A stretch of DNA of 64,000 nt from positions 1,798,001 through 1,862,000 of the forward strand of contig NW_026944383.1 in assembly GCF_033439725.1 (NCBI RefSeq). Direction: 5' to 3'. The stretch comes from Neurospora tetraspora. Its lineage: Eukaryota > Ascomycota > Sordariomycetes > Sordariales > Sordariaceae. Below the pieces are notes generated by a model. That model saw only the letters and a program-made list of their open reading frames with translations, had not been told where the DNA came from and ran no database searches. This document shows positions 1 through 11,960 of this stretch, in pieces; within the stretch, counting starts at the first letter, position 1; each line of letters opens with the position of its first letter. A program made the translations under genes and the position numbers.

Positions 1-1327
1 ATCTAGCCTCTCTAAGGATAAATAACGATAAGGAATTGAATAGCATTATAATTAAAAAAATAATTTATATTAATTTATATATCGCCCTCCGTTGATATTC
101 TATTTAACCCTACTATAAGGGGCCGTTTAAATATATTAAACGTAAAATATAAGAGGGGCAGCCTATATACAGCGAATACGCTATTAATAATTAAATATAT
201 ATTTATTAAATATTCTTATATTTTATTACCTATCGTAATAAAAAATAATATTAGGGTCTTCGTAGTCTAGCCTAATAAATAAGGTTATTATTAGCCCCTA
301 TATTTACCCTTCCGATATAGAGACTTTATTAGCGCCCGACGCGCAATACGAGTATTTATTGTATAATTAATAGAGCTTATAAGAGTTAAAGATAATACGG
401 ATTATTTATAAATATTATTTACCCGCGGCCGGTAATTATATAATTACTAGACCGGACTTAAAGAAATTTAATCAATTAAATCGTATAATTACCTATATAT
501 ATATTCGAACCGCCTTTATCATTTTGTAGACGCTATATTACAAAATTGCCTCGAGCTTTAAAATAAATAAAAAAGCAAAAAAAGATATTACTAAGAACAT
601 TACTAAATTTAATATTTAATTTGGCCTTATATTTCGATATACATACGTTTATTACCTATTTTAATAACTTAAACGAATAATAGTGCCCAACGGTAATAAT
701 ATTACTATTTACAATTACTACTCTAGTCGCTGGGAAACCAGTTTTAGGGAGAAAAATTCATTATTGTTCTAGGGGTCCGGCACCTTCAAATCGAGTAGGG
801 TAAAATATTAAGCAGTAATGTTTTTGTATCTTAGGACTATTTCGAATATTATTATATATTAAAACATTTATATTATATATATTACTAATCTACTACCTCT
901 CTAACAGTTACCCTATTATATATATAATATAGTTTATACAATACCTAAGACTTTTTCTAAAAATATAACCTATTAAGAGCTACTACGCTACCTTTAGAAT
1001 TTTCCTACGTCCATAAACGAATTAATTATTATAACCCTAACGCCGTTACTATTCGCGCTAAATTATTCGATATGTTCTAGTAAGAATTAGATTTAAAATT
1101 ATAATTAGTAAAATTAATCCGAACTTAATCCTTTATCCGTACTAAAATAATAAATAAACGAATTAGGAATATCCTATATCCTTATTATTATATTTAATAA
1201 CTTTAATAAGTTTTTATTAAATATTTTCATATTCTATTCTATTTCTTTATTAGGTTTCTCCTTATTCCCTATCTATTCCTCTATACTTTATCAATATTTA
1301 ATATTCATATTTACTTTATTATATTAT

Positions 1328-1712
1328 TTCTTTACTATATTACCTCTCTTATTATATTTATCCTAAATACGACCTGTAACTACTATTTATTTTTAATTCT
1401 TTTAGCGCTAAATTTTAATTACTAAATCGGTTATAGAATTAAATTATTAATAAATTAAAATTTATAACCTTATAAGCGTATTTTTTAATTAGGCCCTACT
1501 TATTTTATCAATCCCTCGTACTTTCTTTATTATATTACTTCCTACTATATCTCCTCTAAATATAACTTATAGCTACTATTTATTCCTAATTCTTTTAATA
1601 CTAAGCTTTAATCGCTTAATTAGTTATAAATTTAATTTATTAATAAACTAAGACTCATAACCCTATAGGACGTATTTTTTGGTTAAGCCTTAATTATTCA
1701 TTAATTATAAAC
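1328..1712. repeat. Tandem duplication of about 193 bases in RIP block
   Basis: Two adjacent copies of the same sequence are recognisable. A segment beginning TACTATTTAT at 1,381 is repeated from 1,574, and the similarity runs on for more than 100 bases, including matching segments around AATTAATAAA and the CGTATTTTTT block. Similarity also extends upstream of both copies, giving a unit of about 193 bases. The copies differ at many sites, mostly C/T and G/A, as expected if the duplication came before or during RIP. No function is proposed. Confidence 0.6.
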
Positions 1713-4205
1713 TTCGTATTATAAATAAATTAAATAAAAACAAGTAGTATTATTAATATAATATTACTAATATATTATTTTTCATAAGAAAAGAAAGTAG
1801 CCGGATAGATAATTTAATATTAAAGAGGATATATTAATTATATATTAAATATAATACCCCTAATTTATATATTATATTGGATTTTATTAATTAACCGAGC
1901 TTTCGGAGAATTTAATTATAGAGCGAAAGAACGCTGACGAAAACGCCCAGTATAATAAAGAATCCGGATAGCTACTATAAAAGAAAAAATATAATATAGA
2001 AAAAGTAAAAGAGGATTATATACAATGTAAAAACTTTTCTTTATTTATATTTTTTAAAGTATATATTTTTTTATAAATTTAATTTGTAATACTCTATGTT
2101 ATAATTTATATTAATTCGTCAGGCGTAAATAAAAACGTATACCCTTAATGTTTAATAATAAAACTTTCCCTTTTGTACCTTCGTATGCGAATTCTACGGT
2201 ATTTAATATTATATCCTATATTAAAACCGTCTAATTAGTTCGCGAAGACTATATATCTATTCCCGAAGAACTAATCGAATAAACTATTTACAAAAGTCCT
2301 TTTATATTCGCCGTCTTAAAAGCTACGGACCCTAAGGTTTAGTCAGCCGTTCTTGCTACTCTACTCCCTAATTAAAAAGACCCTATTAGAAATACTTACC
2401 GGTTGGAGTATTTATAGTTAGACTTCAAATTGGGCGTTTTTGACCTATTATCGCCCGACTATTAGTAACGAAAAAGAAGAATTAACCCCCTAAAACTATA
2501 TTTCTAACTTAAATTTAAGGAATACTAAACAAATTGAATTACTGGATATATACTTACCCCTTTTACCGATTAATCGACGGTAATCCAGGTATTATATTCA
2601 AATTTAAATTAGTTTTACCGTATTAATTAATTCGAAATTAATACTAATTTGAGCCGCGGATAATCCAATAATATAAAAAAATTTAATAATTTATTAAAAC
2701 CGAGCTAAGGGCTAATAAAGGATTATTATTTGAAAGCCTTAAAAACCTCTTTCTTATATAATTATTATCGGTTAAAGAATTAAATAACGCGTACGCTTCT
2801 ATTTAATTAAAAAAAAGGGTTTTGGTCAACTTCTAATAAAATAGTTTAAAGTAATTAGTATCGCGATAGGGAGCGGATAATAGGGGGTCGAATAGTAATA
2901 TTTACTATTTTTTAACCTACCCGGTGGAATTATTTAAGGAATTATATTTATAATTAAATAGTAGAGGTATATATTAGTTTTAATATATAATTACGCTTTA
3001 TTTATAAAATACGTATTAATTATAATTATATTAATTCTAGGCGGTTAATTTATTAATAGTAATTTTATTTTATTTAATTTAATATTGGAATTTAAATTAA
3101 TTAATCGCAATATTTACTATACTAGGGTATAGCTTACCGTATAAGTAGTAATTAACTATACTAATACGTTAATTCAAATATAGGTTTTTAAAAACCTTTT
3201 TACTAATATACTTAAAAATATACGGAAAATAGTAAATAAAATTATTCGAAATAGAATTATTATAGAATAACGGCGGAATATTAAAATTATAAAGTTAATT
3301 AAAGATTTGAAATAAATTATTAGAAAGAATTTTTGAAATATTAATAGGAATTTTCAAAATCTTAATAGGAGGTTAGTAAGTATTAAAAAAAACTTATAAT
3401 AATATATTAAAATATATAAAGGATATAAAGGATATAGTAACGGAGAATAGGAATAAATCTTTACAATTAGGGTAAAGTTAGAAAATTAAAAATAAAATAA
3501 ACTAATTAATTTTAACATTCGGGCAATTATCGGTAATTAATCGTAATATTAAATAAATTCCTTTATAATCTAATAACTATATATAAACGGATTTACTTAA
3601 AAGACTCCTCTTCGTATAAGGGGAGTTTGACCGCTATAAGTAATACTATAGTTTCACTCTCTAAAGAAAAAGATATTTAAAATTACTTCGTTTTCGAAGG
3701 GCGGCTTCTTTTAAGAATTCTTCGAAGAGGAGAAGGGATTGAGCCGTAAAATAGCGTAAATAAATTTACCTTCTTTGAATAACTAGAGTTTAAAAATTTT
3801 AATTTTAATTTTAGTCGGGAGAATATTAAAATTAAATTATTTATTATTAGTCAGTCCCGATAAATCCTTAATAACCGTATTTATTTCCTCTAATTAAATG
3901 AATTCAATATTTGAATAAATTTAGTAAGGATTCGGAGGAGAGAGTTAGGAGGTCTGTATTAATCGTTTTATCCTATAATAAAAGCGTAATTTTATATTGT
4001 ATATACTAATTAAAATTTTATAAATACCTTTTTAATTTATACGTAGCTATTATATTTTATTTATAAAAAGTTTAGGATAATTTAGGATCAATCTTATTTA
4101 ATATATTAATTTTAATAAATTTAATTCAAAAAAGATAACGCCGCTACGTAGGGTTAAATATAATAGTATCTCGCACTTATTAAAGTAGTAAATAGGGCTT
4201 ACTTG

Positions 4206-4453
4206 TTATTATACTCTAATTAAAATAGTTTAATATATTTTAATTAAAATAAAATAGGATCTATTTATTACTTCGCTCTAATTAAAATATATTAAATTAC
4301 TTTAATTAAAGCGAAGGATAATCTATTCGTTATTCTATTTTAAATAAAATAAAATAAATTATTCTAATTAAAACGCAAGATAGTCTACTTATTATTTTAC
4401 TTTAAATAATATAATACTTAATCCACTTTAATTAGAATAAAATAGAGAATTGG
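4206..4453. repeat. 62-base tandem repeat, four copies
   Basis: Three units at 4,206-4,267, 4,268-4,329 and 4,330-4,391 are each exactly 62 bases and start TTAYT; a fourth, slightly shifted, follows from 4,392. Each unit contains two TAATTAAA-type blocks in near-inverted arrangement, so a single unit could fold back on itself. The copies have diverged mostly at C/T and G/A positions. It resembles a small satellite or the internal repeats of a dead transposon. Its parent element is unknown. Confidence 0.7.
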
Positions 4454-5555
4454 TAGTACGTAGAATAGTTAATTCTAATTAGAATAAAATTATTATACTT
4501 TAATACTCACATTTAAAATAGCGATTTCTAAATGTGGAGCGCTTAGTAGGGTGGGACTTAGGGACTAGGATTATAATTATAGAAATAGGGGGGGGGTAAG
4601 GTTAAAATAAGTAGGATAATATTATTCCTACTATATATTATATTTTTTGCGGAATTATTTATATATTTACCGTTTTAATTTATAATATTAATAATTAATA
4701 AAATTCTAATATATTTCATAAAGAAATTACGCCCGTAAATATTCAAATACTCCCAATCCTATAAAAAGGGTATATATATTATTAAATTATCTAATATACA
4801 TATAGAATTAATTATTTTAAATATTATAGTACATACGATTTATTAAGAGATTTCAGACGGTAAAAGATTTATATAAAATATTTAGAAATCGATATTATAT
4901 ATAATATAAATCGAAGTAATACGTTCCATAAAGATTCTTTAGAAATATATTAAATAAATATTTACCCTTAAAGCGTCGTACGGTAAGCCGGGCTTCTTCT
5001 TTAACTTTTCAGGCGGTTCTTCAATTCGATTAAAATAATAGTTATATTTATTATAATATATAGTACGTATATAGTATGTATAATTAATGCGGCCTTAAAG
5101 AATATTAAGGATAGCTTTGTAAAAAATACTTTACGTTCGCAATAATATATATTTCGGGATATTTTGTAAGTGAATTAATCCTTTATTTATTATTATTCTT
5201 CATTTACTTTTTCGGATAAATAGCCCTATATATACCGAAATTAAAATTTATATCAGCTTAAGAACCCTTTAATTCGCTAAGTAATTAAAATTAAATTATA
5301 TCAAATATCGTTTCCGTTATGAACGATAAATTAAAATATATTTACGAACGGCTGTTGTTAAATTATATTTTTAACGGTAATAATTTCTTAAAAATATACC
5401 TAAACCTATTAAAATATTAATAGAGTACAAAGAAATAAATAACCCCTTCCCCGCCGCTATAAATAGTATAATTAAAATATTACTATAAATCCGTAATATT
5501 TTTAAATATAATTTCGTATATTATATAATTCAGGTTATGTTAAATATATTTATTA

Positions 5556-5668
5556 TGACAGGGTGGGATGCACATGCCCACATAGCCAAACCTAAAAGAT
5601 AGGACGATATTAGCTTGCTAATGAACATCGAAGTGTATACTATATAGGCATATTACAACCTTGTGACA
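5556..5668. repeat. Un-RIPped island, possible solo LTR relic
   Basis: About 113 bases of near-normal composition, rich in CA and TG, sit in otherwise AT-only DNA. It begins TGACAGGGTGGG and ends CTTGTGACA, so it has the TG...CA ends of a long terminal repeat. Its opening resembles the opening of the Copia LTRs at 39,800 and 53,889 (GGGTGGG, then CATG and CCCAC). The 6-base word TTTATT lies just outside both ends, although in such AT-rich DNA this may be chance. It may be a solo LTR, or part of one, from a related element. A small hairpin ATTAGC/GCTAAT lies in the middle. Confidence 0.35.
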
Positions 5669-7230
5669 TTTATTCTTATCCTTAATATTATTATAAATAT
5701 AATAATACGATATTATGATTTTAGGGTAATGAATTATTAATGAAATCGATCCTAATTTTAAAGGCGGATATAAAAGTAATAAATTTAAACTATTAAAAGT
5801 ATATTAGCTCGGTTATAAAAATCGCGCTTTATTAAGGCGCGGATAAAATACTTCTTCACTTTATTAATTAAATCTTTATTATTAATATAAATAATTATTT
5901 TTAATATAATAATTCTTATAATAAGAGTAAAGAGGAATTTAAAGCGTTTAAAATTCTAAATTTCGCTAGGCGGAATATAATCGAAAACAATACTAATATT
6001 GGGTTGGTCAATAAAAGCGCGGATAATACAAAGGGAATTTACTAATTCCATAAATTAATAAAAACCAGCGTACTTCCATATATAGGCTTCGGCCTCCCTA
6101 ATTAAAGTAATTATATATCCGAACTAAAGGATAGAGAGAGGAAGGGTCCGACGGAGCTAATAAAGATTGGAGAGTTCATTACGGAAGTCGCGCTATTAAT
6201 AAATTGTATAAAATTTATTTATAATTATAAATAATATACGGGCGGTGAATTCTAGGGCGCGGAGGAATTTAAAAAACCGGTAATAAGATATTTATTTAAA
6301 TCCGAGGAGAATATACGTAAAGTATTCTAATCGTATACGCTCTTATAATATATTAATTCAATTATATTAATTAGTAATCTAAAAATAATAATTAATACGT
6401 TATATACTTTATAGAAATTTTAATTAATGAATAAAAGTTTACCGCCGGGGTACTTTACAATAACGTCCCTCTATTTTTAACCGAAACGATTAAATAGTAT
6501 AATTTATAATATAATTTTAATTCATAGGATAATTAATATTATTTAAAGTATAATACTCTTTCTAAAATCCGTTACTACTATAAGGATTATATTACTATAT
6601 TAATAAATAATACGATGTATATATTTAATTTATTTCGGACGAAATTTACGCGGAGTTTAATTAGATATTAATCGAATAATTAAATTAAATAAACTTCGAA
6701 TAATAATATATATAAACCGAGTCTAAAACTATGAATATTCGTCTAAGCTTATATATTTAATAATAATTGCGATATATTATTACGTAATCCTATTTAGGGT
6801 AAGTGAAATAGTAAGGTTGGAATACGTTTCGAAGTATTGGACGAAGTTAAAAATTTCGTCGAAGGTAGAACTTAGTTAAACTATTGTTAGTACTAATTTT
6901 TAGACGATTTTAATAAGAATTAGTAGAAATGTGATACCTATTTCTTAGGACGATAATTGCCGCGCTTAATAAATATACTCCCTAAGGAATATTAAATAAT
7001 AAATATAAGTTATAATAAATAAATAAAAATTGAAATGTAGAAGTTCTAGTTTATATAAAATTTAATGAATAAACCGAATTTAGATACGTATTATTATTAT
7101 TAAAATATTCGCGAATAATTATTAAGTAGACTTTTTTACTTATATAAGGATTTTCGCAGCTAACGGCCAAAACGTTCAAAATTATTATAGACATCTTCTC
7201 ACTTTATTCGAAGAGACCTACATTCTATAT

Positions 7231-7299
7231 AGGGCGGGGGCGCGGGGGGGTCGGGGAGAAGGGGGGGTCGGGGATAGGGGGGTGGGGAGGGGTAAGAGA
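7231..7299 (+). other. Dense G-run cluster (G-quadruplex-type)
   Basis: Within 69 bases the plus strand carries about nine separate runs of three to seven G, separated by short linkers such as CGC, TC, AGAA and ATA. This is far beyond the minimum for a G-quadruplex motif and stands out in a block that otherwise has almost no GC. A polypurine tract ahead of a retroelement LTR is one possible origin, but no LTR pair was found here. Confidence 0.6.
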
Positions 7300-9789
7300 G
7301 GTCAATACAATAAAGACTAGGTTTAACCAATTATTTTTTATACATATTAGTTACGCCCCTTTTAAGAGTATAACTGCAATTGTAGGAGGTATATACAGCT
7401 AGATTTGTACTATTTTATCTTTTTTCTTTTTTTCTTTATTATATAGTAGCGCCTGCACGTGCTAGTAAGCGAGGCTATATGCAGGGGTGCAGCTTATCTA
7501 TTGAAACCTCTATACCAGAACTCGTCTATTAAATCGTAGAACTGTAGATACCGTTATAAGTTCAATTTTGAAGGTATTTATAAATAGAGATATCTATTTA
7601 GTAGTTAGGAAGCCTCTCTATAAGACTGCGTAACGTTTATTTAATTATTAAGTATAGTAGTTAAAATTATTAAAATCGAAGGTTTATAGGATAAAAAAGG
7701 GAATATAAATAATAGTCTACTACAATAATAGCTAGGATTGAGTAAATTGTAAGAATTGTACTTTCAAACGTTTAAGAGCTATTATTATTAGTAATAATAG
7801 TTAAACGTTGTAAATTGCTAATTTTTAGTTAATTGAGTCGAATTGAATTAAGTTGATTAAAATACCCAATTAAGAGCTTTTGAATATATAAATATAGGTA
7901 TTAATTCTATAATCCTATTAAATATAATCCTCTTTTACTAATATTCTTATTTATTATTTCCTTTTATTTCCTTTCTTGCCTATTATATCCTCCTACCGCC
8001 TCCAAATTACTAACCTTATCGATAATAATACTTTTAAATTGGATGAGTTTATTTATAACGGTCCCCAGCGTTATAAGGTCTACCCTAAATCTATAAAGTT
8101 TAGGCCCGTATTACTTAATTACTATAAGGCTTAAAAATATAGTATTATAGCTATATAGCTAGCGCCGCTTCTATACCTTTCTCCCCCTCCCCCTTCTACC
8201 CAGCCTCCCTAGCCTACTCCTCCCGCTATTTAACCCCTTCGAATACCGCATACTAACTGGTTATAACTACCTACTCCGTCTACTCCGCGGCGAATTAATA
8301 TTAGAATTACCCGAGTATAGTAACCGGTGGCCGGCGGGTGGGTAATCTTTATAGTCCCCCCTTTAAACGCTAAATCTCTAATTATTATTATTGCTCGGCC
8401 GTCCTTTATTATTATTAATATTCTTCGTCCCTCTTTTATTATTACTACCTCGCTTTAACCTATTATTATTATTAGTGATAAGGACGACGGCGATAACGAA
8501 GAAGAATTAAAGGATAAATTCCCTCTTTTTAAAGAACTTTTAGTATCGTGGTATATTATTAATTAAATTAAATTATTCGTTACTTATTTAGTAAATATAT
8601 AAAAGAAGGGGGATATAGCTCGTAGTCTCAGAACTAAATAATTAACAATAATATTCGATGATATTGCTCAAGTATTGCATATTAAGTACCCGCACTAGAA
8701 TTAGAACTACCAGCAGTTATATAATTATTAAAATATATAAAAAATTAATTATCGACTTTAGTTGAACTTTATATATAAAATAGGGGTATTGTTTAATAAG
8801 AGGATTAATCTTTTTAATACCTATAAGGATACGTAAGCGTTATTCTTAATTAATAAATTAAAAGCGAACTAATCAAAGATGACCCCGCTAGAGAACCGTA
8901 AGGAAATAGCTATGTTATTTATAATCGATTAAGTAATTAGTAAATATATTATCGATATTTATAGCCGGTTATCTAATATATAAAGATTAAATACCTTTAA
9001 TTAATAATTAAACGGGATATACTATTAGTAGACTTTATTAACGGTAAATAAAAGTAGTATAATAAGTATACTACGGTCGATAAAGTGCTATTTAATAATA
9101 CTAATAAAAATAAGGAGGAGGGTAACGACGAGGAGAAGGAGGCTATCGAAACGCGCTACCTTATTAAGAAAATGATAATATACGCAACTAGTATCGATTA
9201 GCTAACTTTTTCTATTAGTATTAGTTTCAAAGTCTTTTCTTAAAGATTCGAATCTTCTCCTACCTAACTAGCGGCCGCCGGGCCCTTACAATTACGGTCT
9301 CTCCCTCCCTCCAATTCTACTTCAATTAATTTCTTATATGCATTAGTTACTTTAAGTATTTTACTATTAAAAAGGATATATAGCAATAAAAAGTAATAGT
9401 TAATAATAGAATTAAGGAAGGATTCGGTATATATGGCAGCTTTCGCTAATACGCCTAAAACGAAAATATTATTAATAGAGTAATTGCTTAGTATAATACC
9501 TAACCTCAATAATATACCGGTGCCTACTTCCTAAAATTAATTTTAGTTTTTACTTCTTTAAGAAATATTATAATATTTTTATACTATTTAATAACTTTCG
9601 TTAATTCGATTCCAATATTCGTATCTTCATATTTATACGTATTATAGTTGAAAAATTGTATCGTAAACTGTAATCGTATTAACTTAATACATTATTGTTA
9701 TTATTGGGAAATATAGGGGTTTTACTATATTAAATATAAAAAATTGTAAAAGTTAGAAAAATTTTACTAAATCAAAAAATATAGCTAAT

Positions 9790-10135
9790 CTAGCTACCCT
9801 CTATTGGGCGAGGTTAGGCTGAGCTAGGCTGGGCTAGGTAGTAAAAATCTAGTAAATATAGGCTTTGGCTTGCTCGCCAAATTTTAAATATAGGGTAAAT
9901 ATAGTAACGTAAACTGCAAGGGCATAGTATGGGAGGGTCGAAGGCAAAGCTAAGATTCCATCTATGACAGAAGATTTCAGATGGGGAGGAGAAAAGAGGA
10001 AGAGAACTAGATACAAGCGTGCAGACCCAAATAAATACCCTGGTCGCACAAGCGATAGCGGGACCCACATGTGGGTCGCTGACTGCCAGCGCCATCACAT
10101 AAACCTGCAATTATAGAATTCAAACCCTAACCTTA
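9790..10135. other. RIP-escaped island with palindrome
   Basis: This segment of about 345 bases has ordinary base composition, including intact CA/TG dinucleotides, and is flanked by AT-rich sequence on both sides. It opens with repeated GGCTAG/GGCTGAG words (9,806-9,838). At 10,062-10,077 it holds a perfect 16-base palindrome, GACCCACATGTGGGTC, with AGCG/CGCT arms just outside. Two short overlapping open frames on the minus strand (73 and 98 codons) match no family I recognise and are probably fortuitous. It could be a short non-autonomous element that inserted after the surroundings were mutated, or a sequence that was never repeated. Confidence 0.45.
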
Positions 10136-11580
10136 TATAGATAGTCGATATTGTAATACTAAGAGCTTTTTCGTTTTAACTCTAAAATTAATACAACTAA
10201 TATTAATCGATTTAATTCAATCTAATGAATAAAATAATATAAACTACATCAATTTTAAATAAATATACAGAAAGTAACTAGCGTTATAAAAAACTATCAT
10301 TACTATACTTATTTAGCCCGTTTGGCCGTTACGCAATAAACTCGCTCTACCCGCCGCTATTAATAATAACCCTCCTATATTCTATAAGTTAGTATATTCC
10401 TAAACCCTACTATCCTCTCGTTTTATTTAATTATTATATTAATTATAATTTTATCCTCGTCGTTATTAATTCGAACGCGACGATCGCTAACTTCCTCTTC
10501 CTCTTCTTTATTATCCCCAACGTCTGTTATTACGCCCGATTTAATTATAAAGCACAATAACAGCGAATACAATATTAATTTATAACCGGATATTATATTC
10601 TAACGCCGTCGACCTTACAACCTTCTACCTCCTCTTTATTATACCAATTACAATTTCAACTTTTATACGATATTTCGAATACCTTAAATTATATAATTCT
10701 TTTCGGTTCTTTAGTCGGCCAACTTCCCTTTTACTGAATTTAATAAAATAATACTAGATTATTAGGTATAGTACTAAGATACTTCGCCGTATATAGTACT
10801 CTGCATTACCAAAATAAAACTTCCCCTCTAATATTTTAAAACCGCCCGTATTAAATACTAATTATGTAATTTTAAAATTATATATAAATCCTTTTACCCC
10901 TAATAGAACGTATATAAAAAAACTATTTAAACCAACGGCGATTATAACTTTTTAATATATATATTCCTTTCGACCCCGCCACGTTTATACCTATATTTCG
11001 GGCACCTATATATAAATAAAAGTACCCTCAACCGCGCTTAAATAACTTTTAAAATATAGCGCCAACGCCGCGTCTTTTAAATTGTATACTGTATTTAAAG
11101 GAGGGAATTTAATAATATAATAATATAAAAGAACTATAGCTCTAAAGATTTTATAAAAGTTATAATTAATAATTTTAATATTATAACTAAACTAATAAGC
11201 CGCTTCCCACTAAATTTTATTATAAATATATATATCTTAGAAGGTTATAAGCTTTTACTTAAGGAATATCTATCTCGTATTACGTATAGTAATATATTTA
11301 GATATTTAAGTAATTAGTTAAATAAAGGGGTAGTATCATATATAATATAAATCGAATAGTTTATCCTCGTAATTATAATAGAGGGTATTACGTATAATAG
11401 ATTCGCCCTCGTCTTTATTAATATAGACCGATCTATAAATTACTTTATTACTACCTCGACGGCGGACAATTTGAACGATAGTGGCAACGGTAAGAAAGAT
11501 AGCTACTAGGAACGTAAAAATGCATTATCGAATAAGATATATATCGAAATATTTATTTTTATTAAATATTTATAGTAAAA

Positions 11581-11960
11581 TACAAAATAGAAGGGGGACC
11601 CGCGGGGTATTAACAATTCACGCTAACCTAACCTAACCTAATCCATTACCCCTATTAACTAACAAAATACTTCTATTTTTATACCTACCCCTATAAAAAT
11701 AGAAAACAATAGAATCAAACATCACTATCCCGGATTAAGAAAGCAACAAGACCTTATACAAATATATATAAACATATACAAATCACTGGCAGGGGAGGTA
11801 CAGCCAAGACTTTCTTATAAGGGGGTTACAGGGGGGGTTACAGGGGGGTTACAGGGGGTTTGGGGGGTCCGAGGTCGGATATTGCCAACTTGTTGATTTG
11901 CAGGGGTCGATTTCACATACAAAAGAAAAAACAGCTGGCTGAACCAAACGGGCCCTTATT
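11581..11960. other. RIP-block boundary with telomere-like repeats
   Basis: Composition changes here from the AT-rich block to normal gene-bearing DNA. Two telomere-like arrays lie within it. At 11,622-11,642 there are four tandem CTAAC/CTAAT words (the C-rich strand of a shortened TTAGG repeat). At 11,814-11,868 there are several GGGGGTTACA units. No coding sequence is visible. Confidence 0.55.
11814..11868 (+). repeat. TTACAG(n) tandem array, telomere-like
   Basis: Three to four consecutive units of the form TTACAG with G runs of five to seven follow one another, then TTTGGGGGG. The form TTAC(A)G(n) is the telomere repeat of Schizosaccharomyces pombe, whereas filamentous ascomycetes normally use TTAGGG. 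The array is therefore either a chance minisatellite of G-runs or an unusual interstitial telomere-like tract. G-quadruplex potential is obvious. Confidence 0.55.

Larger units (their letters stand above)
1..11580. repeat. AT-rich RIP-damaged repeat block
   Basis: The stretch is strongly AT-rich, dominated by TA and by long runs of short A/T words, with stop codons in every frame. This is the look of repeat DNA destroyed by repeat-induced point mutation (C to T, G to A) in a sordariomycete. No gene can be supported. I could not fix the ends or families of the individual elements. Around 8,040-9,240 a forward reading has a proline-rich stretch followed by patches reminiscent of a Myb/SANT-like DNA-binding domain, as carried by some PIF/Harbinger-type DNA transposons; this is a weak guess. 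Islands of more normal composition lie near 720-840, 5,556-5,668, 7,330-7,560 and 9,790-10,135 and are treated separately. Confidence 0.8.

Noticed and set aside
1-11580. CRISPR array or bacterial genes suggested by tandem repeats
   Set aside because: The repeats are adjacent without regular unique spacers, and the window is clearly fungal nuclear DNA with spliceosomal introns and RIP.
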